In this document: positions 1 to 4,315 of the stretch, piece after piece
How the letters are laid out: the number at the start of each line of letters is the position of its first letter
How positions within the stretch are numbered: position 1 is the stretch's first letter
Source: Bacteroidota bacterium
GTDB taxonomy: Bacteria > Bacteroidota > Bacteroidia > Sphingobacteriales > Sphingobacteriaceae
Assembly (NCBI GenBank): GCA_013286985.1
Contig: JABDEQ010000121.1
Location: forward strand, 1 to 5,305
Direction of reading: 5' to 3'
Length of the DNA: 5,305 nt
Notes under the pieces: generated by a model
Database searches by the model: none
Told to the model about the DNA's origin: nothing
The model's input: the letters and a program-made list of their open reading frames with translations, nothing else
Program-made: the position numbers and the translations under genes

Positions 1-396
1 AAAATAGTTTTCGCTATCGGTTGTTGCTATTGATGCTGTTTCCGGATCGTGAAAAGAAAAGGTATTTTCAATTATCGGCGGGTATTGTTCATATTCATAA
101 TGATAGCCGTTATTACCCAGGTTTTTTTGAAGGATAATTTTTTCATCAGCTACGCCAACAAATGAGGCCGGTGTATTAATTAATTTATATAAAGCCTTGG
201 GACTAAAATAAACCGATGCTTGTTTTAGGTTTTTATCGTCGCTGGCGTGGGCAAGCAGAGCCTGTAAAATACCGCTTTGTGGAAAATCACTGACCAGCCG
301 CTGCAAATCAAACGTATGCACGTTGGCATCATTAGCCGGGTTGGCTAATAATTTCCATAAGAATTCATTCTCGCTGTTGTTGTTATATTGATCCAC
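1..396 (-). CDS. Unrecognised protein downstream of lptE, N-terminal 132 residues (runs off the left edge)
   Basis: This frame is open from a GTG codon at 394-396 to the window edge, giving 132 residues that begin V(M)DQYNNNSENEFLWKLL. GTG is the likely start because no in-frame ATG exists in the visible part, and the frame upstream reaches the lptE stop after only seven sense codons. The GTG has an A-rich leader (AAATAAA), as is usual in Bacteroidota. The visible part has no signal peptide or membrane segment and is rich in Asn, Asp and Gln. One stretch reads LQRLVSDFPQSGILQALLAHA and is followed by ASVYFSPKALYKLI, which suggests a helical cytoplasmic N-terminal region. I recall similar uncharacterised proteins after lptE in Sphingobacteriaceae, but no function is known to me. 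The 21-base gap to lptE implies cotranscription. Coding status is fairly sure; function is unknown. Confidence 0.72.
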   Translation of the reverse strand, partial: MDQYNNNSENEFLWKLLANPANDANVHTFDLQRLVSDFPQSGILQALLAHASDDKNLKQASVYFSPKALYKLINTPASFVGVADEKIILQKNLGNNGYHYEYEQYPPIIENTFSFHDPETASIATTDSENYF

Positions 397-417
397 TTTA
401 TTTAAACTACAAATTGC

Positions 418-939
418 TTACCAATTTGATGCAAAGGCCTTATTAAAGATATCTTCTGTTAATTGTTTATTTAAATCGGCAATCAGTGCCTGTTCATGCG
501 TTGCTATGTCGCCTGAAAAGTTTTCTGTTTTTGTAAACGATTGCTCAAAATTATCTTTTTTCTCCAGATTATTAACATATTTTACAGTCACTGTGATAGA
601 TAGGCGGCTTAATCCGGCTATCGGCGCCACGTTGTTAGACGTTGCATTAATTGAAACCGGAGCAATGTTATAATCAGTAATTGAACCGGACATTACTCCA
701 TCAGCCTCTTCAGTTCGTACAATAGCCAAACGGGTGGTGTTTCTGATACGGTCTTTTAATGCCTCGGTAAAGGTTGTGCTCAGGTTATTTACTACCAGGG
801 CCGCATTGTTTTCAAAAAAATCAACCCTTATGGTTTTCATCGCAGGCGGTATTGATGCACCATTTAAACTCAACTTACACGACGGACAAATCAATATAAA
901 ACAAATAACAGCCGCAAATAACACCAGTGTCCTCTTCAT
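418..939 (-). CDS. lptE: LptE-like LPS-assembly lipoprotein
   Basis: A 173-residue lipoprotein predicted to sit at the inner face of the outer membrane as the plug partner of the LPS translocon LptD. Residues 1-20 form a lipoprotein signal peptide (MKRT, then a hydrophobic core), with Cys21 as the predicted lipidation site. The lipobox CPSC is slightly unusual because Cys rather than Leu is at -3. The mature part starts KLSLNGASIPPAMKTIRVDFFENNA, followed by alternating strands (LSRLSITVTVKYVNN) and a C-terminal helix ending LTEDIFNKAFASNW. This order of motifs is typical of the Bacteroidota LptE family (PF04390) as I recall it, and the length fits. The ATG lies 4 bases after the stop of the sigma-54 regulator gene, so the two are very probably in one transcript and may be translationally coupled. 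LptE proteins diverge strongly, so the assignment rests on the family-specific start, end and gene neighbourhood. Confidence 0.88.
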   Translation of the reverse strand: MKRTLVLFAAVICFILICPSCKLSLNGASIPPAMKTIRVDFFENNAALVVNNLSTTFTEALKDRIRNTTRLAIVRTEEADGVMSGSITDYNIAPVSINATSNNVAPIAGLSRLSITVTVKYVNNLEKKDNFEQSFTKTENFSGDIATHEQALIADLNKQLTEDIFNKAFASNW

Positions 940-943
940 TCAA

Positions 944-2182
944 TTATAAATTTAGTTCTTTAATCTTTCTGTATAAGGTTCTTTCCGAAATCCCCAATTC
1001 ATTTGCTGCCAGTTTGCGTTTGCCTTTGTGCTTTTTAAGCGCCTTACGTATCAGATCCGATTCTTTATCCACCAGCGAAAGTGATTCTTCCACCTCTTCT
1101 GCGTCGTGAGTTATATTGTACGGATTAGCAGCATTATTGTTGCTAATAACGGGTTGTTGCAGTGTAAATTGTGCTTCGGGAGTACCCGGCAGCTCAATAT
1201 CTCTGTATAATTGATTTATAGCCTGCGAATGACTGGCATGATTTGCAGAAACACCGCCATGCTCAATAATATCGGCAACCAGTTTTTTTAGCTCAACCAT
1301 ATCCCGTTTCATATCAAACAGTACTTTATACAGAATATCACGCTCCGAAAAATCTTCTTTAGGTTGATTGTCCAAACGCATAGGCAAGTTGCGCCCATTT
1401 GTTTCCATTGGGATGTACGAAAGCAGCGTTTGCGCCGTAATAATACGATCGCGTTCCAACACGGCCAGTTGTTCAGCCATATTTTTAAGCTGCCTCACGT
1501 TACCGGGCCACGAATAATTGACCAGCACCTGCTGTGCATCGTCATCCAGCTGGATTGGCGGTGTACGGTATTTATCGGTAAAATCAGAAGTAAATTTCCT
1601 GAATAATAAATAAATATCTTCTTTACGATCGCGCAAAGGCGGTATGCGTAAGGGAACGGTATTTAAACGGTAATAAAGGTCTTCTCTGAATTTGCCATTT
1701 TTTACCGCCTCGTATACATCAACATTAGTTGCTGCAATAACACGCACATTGGTTTTTTCAACTTTTGACGATCCAACCTTTATGTACTGTCCCGATTCTA
1801 ATACCCTTAGCAAGCGGGCTTGGGTGCCCAGCGGCATTTCGGCAATTTCATCCAAAAAAATGGTACCGCTGTTTACGGTTTCAAAATAGCCCTTACGCTC
1901 CCCTACTGCGCCGGTATAAGCACCCTTTTCATGCCCAAATAATTCTGAGTCAATTGTTCCTTCAGGAATTGCCCCGCAGTTTACGGCGATAAACGGACCA
2001 TGTTTCCGCGGACTCATCTGATGAATAATGTGCGAAAAAACTTCCTTTCCGCTGCCGCTTTCACCGGTTATCAGTACAGAAATATCTGTTGGCGATACCT
2101 GGTTGGCTATATTTATTGCCCGGTTAAGCAACGGCGAGTTGCCGATGATACCGAAGCGTTGTTTTATCTCTTGTATTTCCAT
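944..2182 (-). CDS. Sigma-54-dependent Fis-family transcriptional regulator without a receiver domain
   Basis: A 412-residue activator of sigma-54 RNA polymerase. The AAA+ domain begins almost at the N-terminus (from about residue 12), so there is no receiver, PAS or GAF sensor domain. Visible motifs are Walker A GESGSGKE (40-47), the sigma-54 contact loop GAYTGA (87-92, the Tyr form of GAFTGA), Walker B GTIFLDE (106-112), sensor I IAATN (149-153), the arginine-finger region FREDLYYRLN (165-174) and sensor II WPGNVRQL (225-232). A linker (about 260-370) contains a helix, ILYKVLFDMKRDMVELKKL, that may oligomerise or sense a signal. The C-terminus (375-412) is a Fis-type helix-turn-helix ending LAANELGISERTLYRKIKELNL. 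All ATPase residues are present, so it should be active. Its targets are not shown here. Without a receiver it is probably controlled by abundance or a partner protein. The start ATG lies just left of the heptad array bounding the four-helix-bundle cassette, and lptE follows after 4 bases. Confidence 0.95.
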   Translation of the reverse strand: MEIQEIKQRFGIIGNSPLLNRAINIANQVSPTDISVLITGESGSGKEVFSHIIHQMSPRKHGPFIAVNCGAIPEGTIDSELFGHEKGAYTGAVGERKGYFETVNSGTIFLDEIAEMPLGTQARLLRVLESGQYIKVGSSKVEKTNVRVIAATNVDVYEAVKNGKFREDLYYRLNTVPLRIPPLRDRKEDIYLLFRKFTSDFTDKYRTPPIQLDDDAQQVLVNYSWPGNVRQLKNMAEQLAVLERDRIITAQTLLSYIPMETNGRNLPMRLDNQPKEDFSERDILYKVLFDMKRDMVELKKLVADIIEHGGVSANHASHSQAINQLYRDIELPGTPEAQFTLQQPVISNNNAANPYNITHDAEEVEESLSLVDKESDLIRKALKKHKGKRKLAANELGISERTLYRKIKELNL

Positions 2183-2190
2183 TTTGTTTA

Positions 2191-2232
2191 TGGCTAAGAA
2201 TCAAGAACAAAGAGTCAAGATTCAAGACACTT
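2191..2232 (+). repeat. Heptad repeat array GANNCAA, left boundary of the cassette
   Basis: Plus-strand units at 7-base spacing are GAATCAA (2198-2204), GAACAAA (2205-2211), GAGTCAA (2212-2218) and GATTCAA (2219-2225). Decayed units flank them: TGGCTAA at 2191-2197 and GACACTT at 2226-2232. The array lies between the start codon of the sigma-54 regulator (8 bases away) and the original stop of the four-helix-bundle gene at 2238. It mirrors the array at 2646-2680 on the opposite strand. Confidence 0.8.
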
Positions 2233-2237
2233 TAAAC

Positions 2238-2302
2238 CTAATTCAGATTTTCCCGAAATGCGAAAATCATTTTTTGTACCTCGGATGTTAAGTTTAAACA
2301 AT
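2238..2302 (-). pseudogene. Severed C-terminal coding region of the four-helix-bundle gene
   Basis: In the frame that would follow a single copy of the 23-base repeat, this segment reads NCLNLTSEVQKMIFAFRENLN and then TAG. The string SEVQKMIFAFRENL is the expected last helix of the family (compare the usual ...EIQKMI.GF... ending, from recall). The present gene stops at 2294, so this helix is no longer attached. The tail has no stop codon or other damage of its own, which indicates that the frameshift is recent. The pre-duplication gene therefore spanned 2238-2611, minus 23 bases. Confidence 0.82.
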
Positions 2303-2611
2303 TTTTGAGTTTATCCCTATCTCCATTTTGAGTTTATCCCTATCTCCATATTTTATGCGCTCGCATATCAATAATTGCGTTTCCAATTCAAAAGATGATG
2401 TCAGTGCCGTAGTTAAAAACTCTGCAAAATGATTAACTGTACGTTTTCCTGAACCCTCAGCAATATTTGAAGGTATAGAACAAGAAGATCGATTAATCTG
2501 ATCTATCAGGTTGTACCGTTCACTGGCCGGTAAATCTTTAATATAATAAAGTGCTAAATCAGTAAGATCCATTGCCTTCTGCCATATTTTTAAATTCTTA
2601 AAATTGTGCAT
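2294..2611 (-). CDS. Four-helix-bundle protein (23S rRNA IVS-protein family), frameshifted C-terminus
   Basis: The reading frame gives 105 residues from the ATG at 2609-2611 (MHNFKNLKIWQKAMDL). A TTG one codon upstream is a less likely start. The family signature INRSSCSIPSNIAEGSGK (39-56) and the helix FELETQLLICERIKYGD (74-90) identify the 23S-rRNA-intervening-sequence / S23 family (PF05635), which is related to the Avd accessory protein of diversity-generating retroelements. Members form small, basic, oligomeric four-helix bundles; their role outside 23S rRNA and retroelements is unknown. After Lys95 the protein leaves the family pattern and ends with ten foreign residues, MEIGINSKIV. The cause is a perfect 23-base tandem duplication (2303-2348). 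With one copy removed, the frame runs to a TAG at 2238-2240 and gives 116 residues, a normal family length. The product is therefore probably a defective or altered allele lacking helix 4. It lies alone between heptad-repeat arrays that separate miaB from the regulator gene. Confidence 0.85.
   Translation of the reverse strand: MHNFKNLKIWQKAMDLTDLALYYIKDLPASERYNLIDQINRSSCSIPSNIAEGSGKRTVNHFAEFLTTALTSSFELETQLLICERIKYGDRDKLKMEIGINSKIV
2303..2348. repeat. Perfect 23-bp tandem duplication (two copies) inside the four-helix-bundle gene
   Basis: Copy 1 is 2303-2325 and copy 2 is 2326-2348. Both run TTTTGAGTTTATCCC then TATCTCCA on the plus strand with no mismatch, and the match continues one base further (T2349). 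Because 23 is not a multiple of three, the duplication shifts the reading frame. On the coding (minus) strand the first copy met encodes YGDRDKLK, and the second is read in another frame as MEIGINSK. Confidence 0.97.
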
Positions 2612-2620
2612 CAAAGTTTC

Positions 2621-2650
2621 TAAAATTATATTTGATCCTTATTTGTCAAA
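2621..2650 (-). promoter_or_regulatory. Possible promoter of the four-helix-bundle gene
   Basis: On the minus strand TTTG (2650-2647) is followed, after 18 bases, by TAATTTTA (2628-2621), one base off the Bacteroidota -7 consensus TAnnTTTG. The spacing is in the usual range. The -33 element falls inside the last heptad unit, GATTTGA. The implied leader before the ATG at 2611 would be only a few bases long. Confidence 0.35.
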
Positions 2651-2680
2651 TCTTGTTTCTTGGCTCTTACTTCTTGACCC
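2646..2680 (-). repeat. Heptad repeat array GANNCAA, right boundary of the cassette (inverted copy)
   Basis: Read on the minus strand, the units are GGGTCAA (2680-2674), GAAGTAA (2673-2667), GAGCCAA (2666-2660), GAAACAA (2659-2653) and GATTTGA (2652-2646). The first four match the four left-array units at 21 of 28 positions in register. The array starts two bases after the miaB stop codon (2683-2685). Both arrays point inward, so the cassette has inverted ends. Confidence 0.8.
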
Positions 2681-2682
2681 TA

Positions 2683-4200
2683 TCAAACCGCTCTTCCTAT
2701 CAATGTAGCCGTAGTGCTTCTTTCAACAAGCACATTTGCGTATTGCCCCGGTTTATAATTTTCAGTTACCGGGAAAACTACCATAGCATTTTGGTCGCTT
2801 CTGCCACAATAATCCTGATCTGATTTTTTTGAAAAACCTTCAATTAATACTTTTTGCGTAGTACCGATCAACCTCTGCAATCTGATAAATGAATGTTCCT
2901 GTTGCCTGGCAACTATTTCTTTTAAACGGTTACGTTTTACCAAATCAGGGATGTCATCGGCGTAGCGCTTAGCAGCTAATGTTCCGGGTCTTTCAGAATA
3001 CATAAACATGTAAGCAAAATCATACTGTACATAATCCATCATGCTCAACGTATCCTGGTGTTCTTCCTCTGTTTCGCTGCAAAAGCCGGTGATCACATCT
3101 GTAGAGATAGCACATTCCGGAATAATGCGGCGGATAGCATCAACACGGTTGATATACCATTCACGATCATATGTCCGGTTCATCAGCTCCAATACCCTGC
3201 TATTGCCCGATTGTACCGGTAAGTGGATATAATTACAAATGTTATCGTGTTTATTAATGGTGTACAATACCTCATCGGTAATATCCTTTGGATGCGAGGT
3301 TGAAAAACGTACCCGCAATTCAGGATTGATAAGGGCCACCATTTCTAATAAATTGGCGAAGTTCACGGTTGCCCCCTCTAAATCTCCCCCGGTTGGGGAG
3401 ACTTTAGCTTCGCCTGCACTTAGCTCAACATCATTAAAACCCTTTCCTTCAAAGCCCTCCTTACCGGGGAGGGTTGGGAGGGGCTCACTCCATTTGTACG
3501 AATCTACGTTTTGCCCCAACAAAGTTACCTCACGGTATCCCTGATTAAACAAATCGGCACATTCTTTAATAATAGAATGAGGATCACGACTGCGCTCGCG
3601 GCCGCGGGTAAAAGGCACCACGCAGAATGAGCACATATTATCACAACCGCGCATAATGGATACAAAGGCATTAATACCGTTGCTATTTAAACGTACCGGG
3701 CTGATATCGGCATAAGTTTCCTCGCGCGATAAAAGCACATTTACTGCTTTTTGCCCATCGTCAACCTGATCTATCAAATTTGGTAGGTCGCGGTAAGCGT
3801 CCGGGCCAACCACTACGTCAACAAGTTTCTCTTCTTCTAAAAATTTTGATTTTAAACGCTCGGCCATGCAACCCAAAACGCCTACTATCAGGCCTGGGTT
3901 TCTAACCTTGGCTACGGTAAATTCTTTAAGGCGATTGCGGACACGCTGTTCTGCATTTTCGCGGATGGAACAGGTGTTTATAAAAATGACATCAGCAACA
4001 GTAAAATCGGATGTGGTTTCAAATCCTCTATCTAACAAAATTGAAGCTACTATCTCACTGTCAGAAAAATTCATGGCGCAGCCGTAACTCTCAATGTACA
4101 ATTTGCGTCCATTATTTTTCCCATTCACGGGGTCTAAAACCAAAGCCTCGCCCTGCCTGCTTTCATCATGTGTTTTATCCGGAATAACCAAATCCATCAT
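2683..4200 (-). CDS. miaB: tRNA-2-methylthio-N6-dimethylallyladenosine synthase MiaB, with a 39-residue insertion
   Basis: A cytoplasmic radical-SAM methylthiotransferase that converts i6A37 to ms2i6A37 in tRNAs reading UNN codons. Numbering is from the ATG at 4200 (505 residues, [13 protein letters not shown]). The UPF0004 domain holds the three cluster cysteines Cys41 ([10 protein letters not shown]), Cys77 (NTCSIRE) and Cys111 (GVLGCMAE). The radical-SAM CxxxCxxC cysteines are 186, 190 and 193 ([13 protein letters not shown]). The TRAM RNA-binding domain is about 444-505. Residues 239-277 ([11 protein letters not shown] to [10 protein letters not shown]) do not belong to the family and are encoded by a palindromic repeat. 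They sit in a loop after GQNVDSYKW and before the helix [12 protein letters not shown], so activity may be retained. The frame extends up to 4278, but that extension is hydrophobic, non-family sequence overlapping the likely promoter. ATGs at 4206 and 4197 are alternative starts. An A-rich leader precedes the start. Confidence 0.95.
   Translation of the reverse strand: MMDLVIPDKTHDESRQGEALVLDPVNGKNNGRKLYIESYGCAMNFSDSEIVASILLDRGFETTSDFTVADVIFINTCSIRENAEQRVRNRLKEFTVAKVRNPGLIVGVLGCMAERLKSKFLEEEKLVDVVVGPDAYRDLPNLIDQVDDGQKAVNVLLSREETYADISPVRLNSNGINAFVSIMRGCDNMCSFCVVPFTRGRERSRDPHSIIKECADLFNQGYREVTLLGQNVDSYKWSEPLPTLPGKEGFEGKGFNDVELSAGEAKVSPTGGDLEGATVNFANLLEMVALINPELRVRFSTSHPKDITDEVLYTINKHDNICNYIHLPVQSGNSRVLELMNRTYDREWYINRVDAIRRIIPECAISTDVITGFCSETEEEHQDTLSMMDYVQYDFAYMFMYSERPGTLAAKRYADDIPDLVKRNRLKEIVARQQEHSFIRLQRLIGTTQKVLIEGFSKKSDQDYCGRSDQNAMVVFPVTENYKPGQYANVLVERSTTATLIGRAV
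3370..3486 (-). repeat. Palindromic repeat element inserted in frame within miaB
   Basis: The 117-base insertion is delimited by comparing the protein with the MiaB family pattern. Its left arm (3371-3405, GCCCCCTCTAAATC...GAGACTTT) and right arm (3484-3451 on the minus strand, GCCCCTCCCAACCC...GAGGGCTTT) are imperfect inverted copies, 24 of 34 positions identical with one gap base. Each arm contains its own hairpin. Left: TCTCCCC (3383-3389) pairs with GGGGAGA (3395-3401) around loop CGGTT. Right: CCCTCC (3455-3460) pairs with GGAGGG (3468-3473) around a 7-base loop. About 45 bases between the arms are ordinary in composition. From memory, such arms (CCCTCCCCGG..., CTCCCCCGG...) are common dispersed intergenic repeats in Sphingobacteriaceae and relatives; no search was possible. 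Confidence 0.75.
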
Positions 4201-4221
4201 TTGCATTAAAAATTTAGACTG

Positions 4222-4247
4222 CAAAAATACATAAAATTTATTTACAA
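4222..4247 (-). promoter_or_regulatory. miaB: Probable miaB promoter (Bacteroidota -33/-7 type)
   Basis: On the minus strand TATTTTTG (4229-4222) matches the -7 consensus TAnnTTTG exactly. TTG (4247-4245) lies 15 bases upstream, a little closer than the usual 17-19. Transcription would begin near 4212-4217, just before the ATGs at 4206, 4200 and 4197. This argues against translation starting at 4278. Confidence 0.5.
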
Positions 4248-4249
4248 CG

Positions 4250-4262
4250 TGACAGATTGTCA
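4250..4262. promoter_or_regulatory. Small hyphenated palindrome in the divergent intergenic region
   Basis: TGACA-GAT-TGTCA is a perfect 5-3-5 palindrome placed just upstream of the predicted miaB -33 element and 54 bases before the divergent plus-strand start codon. Its position would suit an operator. Arms this short are expected by chance in a region of about 110 bases, so this is only a candidate. Confidence 0.2.
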
Positions 4263-4315
4263 GCAATAACAAAATCAAACTTTTTTTGTTGTGCGTTTAA
4301 TACAGCTACCAATCT

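Larger units (their letters stand above)
2191..2680. mobile_element. Putative non-autonomous four-helix-bundle gene cassette
   Basis: About 490 bases between the miaB stop and the regulator start consist only of inward-facing GANNCAA heptad arrays and one four-helix-bundle gene. Genes of this family are known as guests in 23S rRNA intervening sequences, and I recall similar AAGA/CAAG-rich flanks beside them in Bacteroidota genomes. No transposase or recombinase is present and no target-site duplication was found. Mobility is inferred from the inverted repeat ends and the way the unit fits exactly into an intergenic gap. Confidence 0.5.

Noticed and set aside
2183..2260. Promoter for the sigma-54 regulator (TAGGTTTA near 2234-2241 on the minus strand)
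   Set aside because: It has one mismatch to TAnnTTTG, no TTG at suitable spacing, and lies within former coding sequence.
2246..2275. GATTTTC...GAAAATC hairpin followed by a T-run on the plus strand, terminator-like
   Set aside because: The stem is AT-rich, no plus-strand gene ends here, and the bases are the former last helix of the four-helix-bundle gene read on the other strand.
3366..3492. Possible 4-base target duplication (GTGA) flanking the miaB insert
   Set aside because: The copies are not at symmetric positions next to the arms, and four bases are easily shared by chance.
3239..3544. Plus-strand open frame across the miaB insert
   Set aside because: It lies antisense to strongly conserved MiaB sequence. 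Its openness comes from the C/G-rich palindromic element being free of stops.
4207..4278. N-terminal signal-like extension of MiaB
   Set aside because: It is not family-like, it overlaps a good -7 element, and MiaB acts in the cytoplasm.
4281..4315. Promoter for the plus-strand AsmA-like gene
   Set aside because: A TTTG is present at 4285-4288, but no TAnnTTTG-like -7 element follows at a fitting distance.
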